A program made the translations under genes and the position numbers. The notes beneath the pieces were generated by a model, which was not told the DNA's origin, did not search any database, and was given only the letters and a program-made list of their open reading frames with translations. A DNA stretch of 64,000 nucleotides, taken from the NCBI GenBank assembly GCA_027405735.1, contig JAPEHQ010000008.1, forward strand, positions 2,232,001 through 2,296,000. The letters run 5' to 3'. Origin of the DNA: Mucor racemosus. Its lineage: Eukaryota; Mucoromycota; Mucoromycetes; Mucorales; Mucoraceae. Shown here piece by piece: positions 23,661 through 34,250 of the stretch (position 1 is its first letter; each line of letters begins with the position of its first letter).

Positions 23661-24330
23661 ATTACAGACGACATAATTCAGAGACTGTATCCGACATGGC
23701 TACCTTTTATCAGATCTTCGTTTATTGACTGTTTCAAGAAGGACGCTAAGTCACCTACATTCTCGAACAAACGTGGCTCTCACACATTTTTAGATTATAT
23801 CTACTGTTCTGCCGCTGATTATTACTTTGTCAGAAGCATATTCATTAAGAATATCTCAACTTTGCATGGACGGATTTCGAGTTTCTCAGCATTAACTACT
23901 GTTACAACACTTCAACGTCAAGGGGACGGGGAGCCTGGAAAGCCAACCCATTTTTGGGCAACTTCCCTCCCTTTTGCGCTGGGCTAGCTCCACATAATAT
24001 TTAACAAGCTTTTGATGATCGACAGCATTTGGACCTACTCGACATCCATACAGCAGCAAGGGTTTGGGATGAATTAAAGACAGAGATTAAGGAATTCGCC
24101 AAATCTTTCCAACTGTATCGAAACTCATGACGACTCAAAACTATCAAAAAATTGCATTCAAAACAAAACAGGATCTTACGGGAATACAAGAATACTTCAA
24201 TTCTTTCTTTACTTCTACCATCAGTTGAGGCTTCGCTAGGGAAGCGTTAGGAAGAACTGGTAGAAATTGAGGTTGTTAAGGCAGGTAAATTTAGGAGGGA
24301 AAATAATGCAAATTCACCAGGTGTTTTTAA
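23660..24330 (+). pseudogene. LINE (non-LTR retrotransposon) fragment
   Basis: Directly after the gag relic the plus strand shows the end of an APE-type endonuclease domain (PTFSNKRGSHTFLDYIYCSA), then in a shifted frame GRGAWKANPFLGN. Next come LDIHTAARVWDELKTEIKEF and KLHSKQNRILREYK, then FRRENNANSPG, the linker between endonuclease and reverse transcriptase in LINE ORF2 proteins. Several stops and shifts are present, and no reverse transcriptase follows. The fragment is truncated at both ends. Confidence 0.65.
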
Positions 24331-24637
24331 ATGTTTGGCTGTTTGGCTGCATATTCTAAATAAATGTTATGTTAAAATTTATGACGTTTAGATGTAATGA
24401 CCATATAGTTTGATGAGCTTGTAGTTGCATAGTGAGACCAGCATGGGTTTCGTGTAAACATAGACGCAAGCTTTCAATGTTTTCATTGAGCGCCAAGCAG
24501 GAAATTGCTTAAAAAAATTAATCAAGCAAGTAATACTCTGAAAAAAGCGCAATTTAAGCGAGCCCAAGCATAGAACTCACTCGCTTGCTTATGCTCGCAC
24601 TGCTCAATTGCGATCGCTACTGATTAGTGTTACGGCT
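24331..24637. other. Non-coding part of palindrome 1 spacer
   Basis: No ORF. An imperfect inverted repeat lies at about 24549-24611 (CGCAATT...GCGAG facing CTCGC...AATTGCG), rich in GCTCG/CGAGC words. It may be a decayed terminus of a DNA element. Confidence 0.35.
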
Positions 24638-25943
24638 TCAAAAGATTTTTGCAAAAGGGCTGATCTCTTTATTGAGACATTGCTGGATTAGTTTCTCCAG
24701 GAGAAGTGTTTGTGTCAGTAGTAAGCATGTCATGATCAGTGGCATGAGAGTGGTTTTCAGTTGAGGTTGCAGATTGTTGATGAATTTCATTGTTCGAGAG
24801 CATTGGAATCGAAGATCTTCTGAGCCATTGTTGTGATCCAAAGGCTTAAAGTTATGACCAGTTTTGATGTAAGTTGATAAGATTATTCGTTTAGGTAGTT
24901 TTCAGTAACGAGGCCTTTGCGCTGGAAGTTGCGAGTTGCGAAAGACTGCCAGTTTAACAGGAGGACGGAAAAATTTGATAGATTGTAGTATCTTGTTTTC
25001 AACAATTGTACGCATTTGTATGGTTCTTTCCTCGTGTGAGACATTCTTAAATTGGGGATCGGTCAAGTTTTCTGCGCTAAGAGGGTCGAAATTGGTAATG
25101 GAGGCAAGATCATTTTGTTGTAAGATTTTGATAGCAGTGGAATGGTGGTTATTGTGAATCAATAAAGCGACTGTTGCGTCCACATATTATTATAGTAATT
25201 TGTGAAATAATGAACCTTTTATGCTGTAATCCTTATTGTAAAAGTTATCGAATTAATCTGGGATGACATTCCTAATTGTTCTTAGTTGATTGAAGAATGA
25301 TCGGGAATGTAGTAAGGGATACATTAGACGCTATATTTAGTTTTATAATATATGTGTCCCTCAAATATGCAGTGTTATCAATAATGTAAATAAACGCTGA
25401 TCTAACGGATGAAATTGTACTATGGCATTTTTATATACATAAATAGGACGGATTATTGAAATTAAATAAACATCCTCTTCAGTTTTTGTGCGTAATTTAA
25501 TTTAACCAGGAGTTTCTTTATAAAATTATACATTTTTCTTGCAACAATATTTGTCAAATTTTGTGCATTTCAGCGACCAAATTTTTAGCAGGGTAATGGA
25601 TATTAACGATAGAACCGGAATTAAAACATAGGCCATGAAGAGAATTACGCATGTCCTTGAAGATTGAAGGGCATGCGCGCGCGGTTAGGGAGGTACAAGT
25701 AGGTAAAGCCAGGGTCATTGAAAAGCTTTGTGAAGTTTCGACAGCTTCTGCCATTGGTTCCATAGATTTGCGCATTACTTGATATTCGAGTTCTATACAA
25801 TCCAAACGTTGGAGAATGGTGTTCAACCTGCCAATAATAGCTGGGGCCGACGGTTGTTGGGTCTCAAGTCTGGCAATGCGGCCGCTAAGGACAGCCATTT
25901 GGAATGTTGTAGCTTGTAATTGTAAAAAAATGAAATAAAACAC
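24638..25943 (-). pseudogene. Unrecognised coiled-coil gene, possibly two exons, apparently broken
   Basis: Three minus-strand ORFs: 25943-25554 (129 codons, LSGRIARLETQ and IGRLNTILQRLDCIELEYQV, a coiled coil), 25183-24902 (93 codons, VALLIHNNHHSTAIKILQQ and RTIVENKILQSIKFFRPP), and 24841-24638. The first two have the feel of one protein, with a heptad N-terminus followed by a folded domain, separated by about 370 bp without a credible intron. No family was recognised. Located inside the palindrome spacer among retroelement relics, so it may be TE cargo. Confidence 0.35.
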
Positions 25944-26072
25944 GGATAGAATAATCTATAACATTTTGCTTATTCTTTTCCAAATAAGATAAAGATCTTT
26001 ATGGCTATTGAAAATCTTTTGCTATTTACAGTATACATACGTTAAAGTAGAGTTTACCCTTTGATATTAGCT

Positions 26073-26431
26073 TTGCAGTAAATAACAAAGTTATTTACTA
26101 AAATAAAAAAATATAAAAATAAAAGCAGTAGAAATACAATTATAATCAGCTAAAGTTTTTATTACAAAAGATTTCTGAAGAGTTAAAATAATTGAAAAAG
26201 TATGAGGGTATTTATAGTGATTTGGAGAACTTGGATACCATCAGACTTAAATGGATGTCTATTTAGTAATCTTCCAGTTTTGAGTACATTGTTATTGATT
26301 TGATATTTTAAGGGATAAATTAATGTAGATCATTGACCATAAGGGATTGATGTCAAGTGTGACAATATCGACCTTTTGGGAAATGGTTGTTTTATTATTT
26401 TCAAGAGTTTTTAGCATGTAATTTTACTGCA
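26073..26431. mobile_element. Element X, right-arm copy
   Basis: Mirror of 21848-22205. Begins TTGCAGTAAATAAC and ends GTAATTTTACTGCA. Together with X' (30067-30795) it places direct X-family copies at both ends of the arm's dynein-B-Tc1-S segment. Confidence 0.6.
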
Positions 26432-26550
26432 CTGCTGGTAAAGCATTGAAGAATAAATTGGCTTGGGGCAAAGAGGAGGGTAAAAAGGTGGCAATAGGTT
26501 CCAGTGATGGCCATGTTTATGTGTATGATATTGGAGAGGTAAGACTAAAG
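26432..26550 (+). pseudogene. Dynein intermediate chain fragment (downstream half), right arm
   Basis: Reads NKLAWGKEEGKKVAIGSSDG then HVYVYDIGE in an unbroken frame. GGAGAG at 26533-26538 is followed by GTAAGACT, consistent with an ancestral exon-intron junction at the end of this WD repeat. Reading through gives a short unrelated tail and a stop. Confidence 0.8.
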
Positions 26551-26559
26551 CTCAATGTA

Positions 26560-27640
26560 AATCACCTCTAATGCAATAATTATAAAGTAAGACTATATTA
26601 TCATCAACTAAACTACCACACAATATTGACATGTATAAATATTTACAGTAATAAGCTTAGATCAAGTGGGTACAGCATCGTAAATTCTTGAAAAGTTTTC
26701 CAGTATTATAAAATCTCTTATTTTTAAGACTTACAAGGCTTATAAGCGGAATATTAATTTAAAAAATTATTTTTGTCCAAATCATCAATTTTGACATTTC
26801 TTGATTTTTTTTTTTTGATTTTGCAAATTTAGAATTAATTATACTACCAATTTTAAAAACAAAAAATATACACATATAAAGGATTTAGCGCCCTATTTGT
26901 TCAATAAAAAATAACAAACCTTTTCATTGTAAAATATTACATGAAAATCCTTTAATCAAAAAACCGTTTTTGGGCCAAAAGTACAAAGTTTCATTACTTA
27001 ACTTTTAATGTTAAGCTTTTATAAAATGCGTATCAGTTATAGCTACAATTTTTTCTCACAATGTAGTATATTTAAACGTTGATTTTGGTATCAAAATTTG
27101 ATTTTTCTGATTTTTAATCAAAATCATGAGTGTTGGTAAGGATAGAATGAGTCCCGAAAATGTCCGCTACAAAATCTGAATTTTCAGACCGTACATGGTT
27201 AAATATAAGAAAAGTTGAGAAAAAAACGCTTTTTTATTGAAAACATAGATATATACCATAGTATAAGAGACTTATTAGCCGTTTAATCGTGCTATACTCA
27301 ATTACGGTGTCACTCTACGGGCTCCCGTTTGCATTTTTTTAATGAATGTACAGTATGATATGATAGACGACTTTTCTGGTAGAAAAATGTATGTTTCTAT
27401 TAGGGTTGCTGTCGAGCCCAGCTTATCCTATTAAATTTGGCTCGCAAAATCCGGCTCGACACCAATACTAGTTTTTATGATAACAAATACTGCTTATTCT
27501 GTTTAGTTCATGGCTTATGGGCTGTAATGCTACTTTTACATTGGCTGAAATGTGCAATTTAGTAGGGTTTTAATTGCGCTAAATAATGTAAAGCCTTGAA
27601 AATCCTTTTCTACGTGTATTGTTTCTCTCTTTTTTTTTCA
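26560..27640 (+). repeat. Block S, right arm
   Basis: Mirror of 20640-21720. Near 27610 the sequence CTTTTCTACGTGTATTG is uninterrupted; in palindrome 2 a solo LTR sits at this point, so this copy shows the empty site. Confidence 0.8.
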
Positions 27641-28167
27641 TATTCGAAGAAGGATAAATTCACCGTTTGATAAGGGATATCTGATTATCAAGCTGGTATT
27701 CTTTTCTGTTATCTGAGCACGTGTAATGAGTCAAACATTTTAGTCTCATTCATGCAAAACTTTGCCTCATTCTTTATATAAATACTACAAGGAAACCATT
27801 ACATGATCCCTTGTAGATTTATTTGTCTTCAGTTACACTCCCTTTACTTTTATTTATTCAATAATAACTATCTAATTTACAAATACTGTAAGAACACTAA
27901 ACTTTATCAACCCAGTGATTACCAATTTATAATAACAAGAATAATTTTTATAAGAATATTATCCACCTTTGTTGTTAGTCCAAAATTACAGATCATCACA
28001 CCATATGCATCCTGTTATCTTTTTAGCCATCATATTCAGTGGATACAACAGCACAGGCTATAGTGTGCAGACCACCTGGGCACAACAAAATCATTTTGTG
28101 CAGTACAGGTCGACCGTAGTACAAATTTATCTGATTCAATTGCTGATGCTAAACTAGCATCAAATTA

Positions 28168-29068
28168 ACGTGCCACCAGCTTTAAACCTGCACAAATTTT
28201 AACTTTTTTTAAGAGCTATCAACTCACCCAAAACTAACGATACAATAAAAAAAATCCATAACAATCATTATTTAAACCTTTGTAAACAATTGTTATGGCT
28301 CGAATACTTAATTTTACTATAAAATCATTCTGTTGATAGCCCTTGAAAATAGACGGTATTTCAAAATTTAAGCTGTGTGCTCTTAGGTGAGGGTAACTTT
28401 TGAAACAAGGATACTCTGTGACACATAACCTCCTTACCTTAAACCCAGCTTACGTAAGCAATGCGTGAAATCAGCATTTTCGCTATCAACTTTCCGAAAA
28501 ATAAAGATATAATAAATCAGAGCCATAACAATCATTATTTAAACCTTTGTGAACAATTGTTATGACTTTAATAGTTATTTTTATTATAAAATCATTTTAC
28601 TGATACCCAAAGTACCATTGCGAATGCAATTGGATCAAAATGTACTGTGGTGCTGCCAAGAGGGAAGCTCGTTTGCGATGTGACTATACATTCAAGTCTC
28701 TGGAGAAAAACATCCATTCTTTTCTGGATACCTCTGGTAACCTGACTCAAATCAGACATTATTTCAGAAGGTCGATGGACTACATCGAAGCTTATAGCAA
28801 ATGTAGAGAAGTTGTCCAAGAAGTTAAAAAATTTGTCAAAAAAAATATTTATCTCATAGAAAACTTAGAATTCCTAAAGATTTGTTATAAAAATAAAATG
28901 TTTGTTTAAACTTATTATACTTCTCAATCTCCCAAATAACAAATGAGCTACATTATCTGCCATGAGATGCCTCCAAAAAAAATATATATATTGAAATAGC
29001 GGAGTTCCAAAATAAATAAAAATTGAAACAAAATTAAAGTTTACACAGATTTAAAGCTGGTGGCACGT
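28168..29068 (+). mobile_element. Tc1-like insertion (0.9 kb), right arm
   Basis: 901 bp between TA at 28166-28167 and TA at 29069-29070. Terminal inverted repeats begin ACGTGCCACCAGCTTTAAA at both ends and stay similar for a few more bases. Contains two copies of a 126-bp module (28215-28340, 28482-28606), each running between GCTATCAAC and its complement and each holding an internal inverted repeat, CATAACAAT facing ATTGTTATG (one base mismatched in the second copy). The transposase fragment follows at 28613-28909. Confidence 0.85.
28613..28909 (+). pseudogene. Transposase C-terminal fragment in the Tc1-like element, right arm
   Basis: Same 98 codons as 19371-19667. The frame begins abruptly next to the second 126-bp module, so the N-terminal and central parts of the transposase have been deleted. 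The third catalytic position is Lys (NWIK). Confidence 0.7.
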
Positions 29069-29070
29069 TA

Positions 29071-29939
29071 GTTGTGTTGAAACGCAATAAAGTAAGGCGT
29101 TTTATCGAGCACGACGTTGGCGTTCAATGTATTTTAGTTACATTGGATAGATAGAGATACTGTAGTATGGTCTATGCAGATATCTATAAATGTGCGAGAG
29201 AGCTCAGATTTATGAACACAAAAAAAAATGATCCAAATTGTGATGCTTCGTTGACCTGTACGACATTTTTTTGTGGCGATACCTGGTGGCTCAAGTGTTA
29301 AAATATAATTTAAGCATTTAATTGTAAAACGTATCTAATCAAGATGAAGTTGGTTGATTGATATAACGGATAATAAATACAATATCATTTATTGAATGGG
29401 TATATGTAAGTGTATAAAGCAAAGCTTACTTTTGAATAAAAACACTACTTATTCTGATTAACATCAATACGTTCAAAAAGCATAGTTAAGCGCAATCCTT
29501 GCTACTAAGTCGCATAATTTGATATGCAGAAAACTTGAAGCGTTTATTCTTCTTTTTTTTTTTTGCAATGCTACAAATCATTGTTTAATATGACTGAATA
29601 TTCATAAATCAAAGAAAATACAACTGGTAAAAAACTGATACACAATGTACGTCGAGGTCAATATTGATAAGAGGTGCATTCATTGTCTAGTATAAATCGC
29701 AACATTTTGATGGATAGAAATTACAGAACCAAGATGTTGTGTTTTCTTCAGAATTTTTAAAAGGATTTAAAATCATCATACTTCATCAAGCTTACTTAGA
29801 TACTAAATACTCACCATATGCTATTATTAGTATCATCTTATTTTTTATTTAATTGCTGCATTATTAAAAACCAAGCTTTTCATAGCTTATAACAATGATA
29901 ATAATGGAATGTTTCTGATTTTAGATAAACAATTATCAT
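29071..29939. repeat. Block B, right arm
   Basis: Mirror of 18341-19212. Begins GTTGTGTTGAAACGC right after the TA of the Tc1-like insertion and runs to the dynein N-fragment. Palindrome 2 holds diverged copies of the same block. Confidence 0.6.
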
Positions 29940-30066
29940 CAGGCGGGCTGATGATACATTTGATACTACTACTGTAGATATTAGATGGAACAAGTCAATT
30001 TAATCTATGGAATTTGAATGCAAATACCGAGGAACCACCATTTGTAAGTACTTAAATTGGTTCTGG
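29940..30066 (+). pseudogene. Dynein intermediate chain fragment (upstream half), right arm
   Basis: Translation RRADDTFDTTT, a 7-nt duplication that shifts the frame, then GTSQFNLWNLNANTEEPPF and VST followed by a stop. Homologous to the segment just before NKLAW in the fuller copies at 51083 and 55081. It stops at GGTTCTGG, where X' begins. Confidence 0.75.
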
Positions 30067-30795
30067 TTGCAATAAATAACAAAGTTTACTAAAATAAAAA
30101 AATATGAAAATAAAAGCAGTAGAAATACAATTATAATCAGCTAAAGTTTTTATTACAAAAGGTTTCTCCAGATTTAAAATAATTGAAAAAGTATGAGGGT
30201 ACTGTATTTATAGTGATTTGGAGAACTTGGATACTATCAGACTTGAATCGATTTATATTTAGTAATCTTCCAGTTTTGAGTACATTGTTATTGATTTAAT
30301 ATTTTATTAAAGGGTAAATCATGCAGAGCATTAGCCATAAGGGATTGTATGTCAAGTGTGACGATATCGACTTTTTGGGGAATGGTTGTTTATTATTGTT
30401 ATATCTATTTTATGTAACCTTGATTTTAAGGGGTAGTTTTTATATGCTTAAATCTTATTTATATTGATAGTGCAACTTCAATATAGATGAGCAGTTGACT
30501 AAATTGATATCTTTGTTTATTATTATTATTATTGATTTGGATAGAATCCTGTTTTGATGTATATGTCATTTGCGTAATTGATTGTATTGTGATCAAAAGT
30601 ACTATCATCTACACAACATGTATGGTTCAAAAAGGTATTTCATGTTTTTAGCATGCATTTGTTATTGTGTTCAATTGAAGCGTTTGTTTATTATTGTTGT
30701 TCACATTTCAAGTGGCATCATATTTTATGAGCGACACTTGGAATTTAGATTATTTTATTATTATCAAGCGTCTTTAGTATGTAATTCCACTGCAA
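30067..30795. mobile_element. Element X', right-arm copy
   Basis: Mirror of 17485-18213. It sits exactly between dynein sequence and unrelated DNA, so its insertion or a recombination through it split the dynein fragment. Confidence 0.5.
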
Positions 30796-30944
30796 TTAGG
30801 ATTGAAATTCATTGAGATCAGGTTTTTGTTATAGATTTTTTGCAATCGTAAAAAGTAGGTTACTCCAGATGATTTTTAAATGGTTTTGAATGCTTTAGTC
30901 CAATATTGAGTCGAATTAGGTAGAATCTTCCAATATGATAGATC

Positions 30945-31975
30945 CAACTTAAAGCTACTCTGCATTTTTTATTTCAGCAAAAAATATTGATTTTTCATCG
31001 AGAAAATCAAAATATTAGTTCTTACCACAGTTTAAAGCCTATCATAACGGGGTTTCAATATTGGTTTGAAAAAAACGGACGAAAAATAATGCAAAAATCA
31101 AAATCGTTTAATGATTGATAAACTGCAAAGTAAGTCAAACTAGCATACTAAATGGTTTTTGTATAGTTTTAAATTTTGCATCTACCTAAACAAAAATTAG
31201 ACAAACATTGCACATTAAATTTTGCGTAAAATGCAATTGAAATTTTAGAGGTTTTTTCAAGATACACATTACTTTTTATAAGTATATTTTAAATATAATT
31301 AATGGAGATAATGCGCTAAACAAATATCTATTGACCGAGGTATTGATGAACGTTCTAGCTGCATTTTTTGTGGAGAAAATGAGATTTTTGTCCAAAAAAG
31401 TTTCAGTTTCAGAATTTGGGATGAGGGTATACAAGGGAAAAATGGAAGCTAGAAACGAAGGTATCTTTTTGTACACATTTTTGAGGGTATCTCCACGAAA
31501 AATCAATATTTTGAAAAAAACTAAATTGGATCCGAGAGAGCTCAATGAGCTCAAAAACATGAATATAAAAAAAGCATTGCTCAATTTAGCAAATGTTTTA
31601 AAATCTGCTACAGAAATGCCAAAAAAAAACGAAAAAAAATAAAGTGCTCAGAATTTTTTTATGCTAAAATATGTTATAGAGCGCTTTAAAACAAGTAAGT
31701 TTTATTATTAGAAAGTGTTAGTATAGCTTAATTTTTTGTAGAGATATGAAGCCTCAAAGTTTTCAATCCTTTAGCAATAAAATATGCGTAAAGATCTGAA
31801 ACATTAGCACTGAAAAATTAATATCAACTACAAAAAGTAGGATATTTCTGGATACTCATTTTTGAATTAAAGTTGAACATCTCAGGTACATTGACATATA
31901 ATTTTTGCTTAATATTATTTAGTGAAAAAAAAAAATTAGAGTAGGGATAGAAAGTGAGACTCAGTTTTCAAAGAA
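30945..31975 (+). repeat. Repeat R, copy 3 (right arm of palindrome 1)
   Basis: R frame open for 103 codons at 31331-31642, antisense frame open at 31276-31584. It differs from copy 2 at a handful of positions. Similarity with the left arm continues, diverging, to about 32055 (GCGACCAATTT). Confidence 0.85.
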
Positions 31976-32055
31976 ATAGCAGTGAATTTTACCTGTTTTG
32001 AATCTTTCGTGAGATGTAGAATAAATTTAGAGATATGTAGCATGATGCGACCAAT

Positions 32056-32564
32056 TTATATCTGTTTAGAAATATCTAAAGTGTATCCTAAAAAGTGTTT
32101 TGTATGAGATTAGATATAGAAAAAATGACACACTTCGATTTGAAAATTGAAGAAAATATACTTTTTTGGAAATTCAAATTTTGCTCGACAGGTATCTATG
32201 TACTGACCTCCAAAGGCAAAAGATACGATTACAATTTAGTAGCTGTGCTTCCTCATTAACTAGGTAAAAATGTATGTAAGTAAAGAATATTCATTTATTT
32301 GAAAACTAAATGAACTAGTATAGTACAATATTAAGAAGGTGTCCTATTGAATAAAATCAAATTGATTTATTGTACTTCTGGCATGTTCCAAGGTTATCTG
32401 AAACAAATATTTCTCTGTTTGAATACTCTAATATGTTATACACAAAATAAGTAAAGGAATGTTAAATTAAAAGAATTACAGTATTTACAAATTTATTTGA
32501 CTAAAAGCGACAAATGGTAGACTATATGATATAACAAGAGTATAATAAAGAACAATGGTGATAT
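32056..32564. other. Gap between palindrome 1 and PHO89
   Basis: About 500 bp, AT-rich, no ORF. Contains the PHO89 3' region. Confidence 0.45.
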
Positions 32565-34250
32565 TTAAATAAATTTAGGTGCATTTGCTAAAAGAGCAAA
32601 AAGAAGACCAGCAACAAGGCCAGCAGCTGGAAGAGTAAGGAACCAAGAGAACCAACACCAGGCAAGCATTCTCCAATTAACTGCCTTCCAACCATTGGTG
32701 TTACAAAGACCAATAGCTGCTGAAGCACCAGTGATACAATGAGTTGTTGATACAGGCAAACCAATTTGAGAACATGTAAGAACTGTAAGAGCTGCTGCTA
32801 ATTCAGCACAGAAACCACGAGAAGGAGTGAAATATGTAATATTGTTACCCATAGCACGCATGACACGATAACCCATAATTGCAAGACCAAAATCAATACC
32901 AATACCACCATATACGAGAATCCAAATAGGGATTGGAACTTTACCAGCAACATCAACTTGACCAGTAGACCAAACTTCATAAATAGAAGAAATAGGACCA
33001 ACAGCATTAGAGACATCATTAGAACCATGAGCAAAAGAAGCCATACAAGCAGTGATAACTTGCAAGAAAGAAAAGAGATATTCAGCATCGTCTTCGAAAA
33101 GCTCAGCATTAGCATGAACATGAGTTAATTTCTTGTTATCTAAATTACGAACATCTTGACGAAGACCATTCATGGCAAAATTTATAACTTTTGACTTGTA
33201 TTCAGCAATCTTTGAAGTAAACCAGTTGTCCTTGTTCTCTGTAGTATCGTCAGCAGCAACGTTTTCATTTTGAGTAACTTCTGCATCAGAATTGAGTTGC
33301 TTCAATTTTTCATTCACTTCACCAGGAGTAAGAGCTTCATTATCAACAGCAACTTCATTATCAACAGCAGCTTCATTATCAAGATCATTAGCAGATCGAA
33401 TAGAAGAAGGGCGAGAATTTACGCGTTCTTCAGCTTCAGTAATTTCATCAATTGTAGGTTTGGTTTTGACAAAGGGAATGTAGAACATGTGATATAATTT
33501 AAGATTTTCTCTTCCTTTGATTTTACGAACAACCCAAGGACAAAAGAACCATCGACCAAATGCAGCACATGCAGCAGCAACACCAATGGCAATACCGACA
33601 ATAGTACCAATATTCATATCTTCAGATCCACCACCTGGAGCCTTATAAATGATGTAAAAGGCTTCAATTCCAGCAGTAAAGAAAAAGTAAACTGGAACCA
33701 AACGAATACCCCATTTGAAACTTTCGACTCGTCTCAGAATGGCATATTTAGTGATCATATAAATAATAGCAGCGACTATACCAGCAGCTACAGGAGAAAC
33801 AAACCAAGAGGTAATAATTTTAGCAACACCATCATAACCCCAAGTAATAGATGAACTACCGAATGAAGCAATACCAACACCAATAATGGCGCCAACAATT
33901 GAATGAGTTGTACTAACAGGCCATCCAAAACGGGAAGCAGTCAATACCCAAGTAGCTGAACCACAAAGAGCACAAAACATGGCCAACATAAGCATCTCTG
34001 GTTGTTCTACAAAACGTTCAACTGATAGAATGCCGCCTTTAATTGTTTCAGCAGTTTCAGCGCCAAGCAAGACAGCACCACCAAATTCAGTGAAGCAAGC
34101 AACAATACATGCTTGCATCAATGTCAATGAGCCAGAAGAAACTGATGTAGCAAATGAATTTGCAACATCATTAGCACCAATACCAAATGCATCGGCAAAG
34201 GCAACAACCATGCCTACAGCAAATATCCAAGTATATTCGTGGACTTCCAT
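32565..34250 (-). CDS. PHO89: Phosphate permease, PiT family (Pho89-like)
   Basis: High-affinity inorganic phosphate transporter of the PiT (SLC20) family, in yeast a Na+/phosphate symporter of the plasma membrane. Intronless, 561 residues, close to yeast Pho89 (574). Both inverted family signatures are present: GIGANDVANSFATSVSSGSL at about residues 24-43, and HGSNDVSNAVGP in the second half, each followed by a WPVSTTH- or LPVSTTH-type motif. About 10-12 hydrophobic helices flank a hydrophilic loop of roughly 150 residues (about 240-390). The loop contains a short tandem repeat DNEAAVDNEVAVDNEALT. The start at 34250 is the first ATG and places the first signature at the expected distance. 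Usually induced by phosphate starvation; no PHO-type site was identified upstream. Confidence 0.95.
   Translation of the reverse strand: MEVHEYTWIFAVGMVVAFADAFGIGANDVANSFATSVSSGSLTLMQACIVACFTEFGGAVLLGAETAETIKGGILSVERFVEQPEMLMLAMFCALCGSATWVLTASRFGWPVSTTHSIVGAIIGVGIASFGSSSITWGYDGVAKIITSWFVSPVAAGIVAAIIYMITKYAILRRVESFKWGIRLVPVYFFFTAGIEAFYIIYKAPGGGSEDMNIGTIVGIAIGVAAACAAFGRWFFCPWVVRKIKGRENLKLYHMFYIPFVKTKPTIDEITEAEERVNSRPSSIRSANDLDNEAAVDNEVAVDNEALTPGEVNEKLKQLNSDAEVTQNENVAADDTTENKDNWFTSKIAEYKSKVINFAMNGLRQDVRNLDNKKLTHVHANAELFEDDAEYLFSFLQVITACMASFAHGSNDVSNAVGPISSIYEVWSTGQVDVAGKVPIPIWILVYGGIGIDFGLAIMGYRVMRAMGNNITYFTPSRGFCAELAAALTVLTCSQIGLPVSTTHCITGASAAIGLCNTNGWKAVNWRMLAWCWFSWFLTLPAAGLVAGLLFALLANAPKFI

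Larger units (their letters stand above)
26074..32055. repeat. Palindrome 1, right arm
   Basis: Reverse complement of 16214-22205. From the centre outward: X, dynein C-fragment, block S, Tc1-like insertion, block B, dynein N-fragment, X', repeat R. Its R copy differs from the left-arm copy by a few substitutions and an indel, whereas the Tc1-like and B parts look identical. Confidence 0.9.

Noticed and set aside
30040..30060. GTAAGTACT in the dynein N-fragment as a splice donor
   Set aside because: It looks like a donor, but in the joined copies (51083, 55081) the same bases encode VST in the right place for the protein family, so it is coding sequence.
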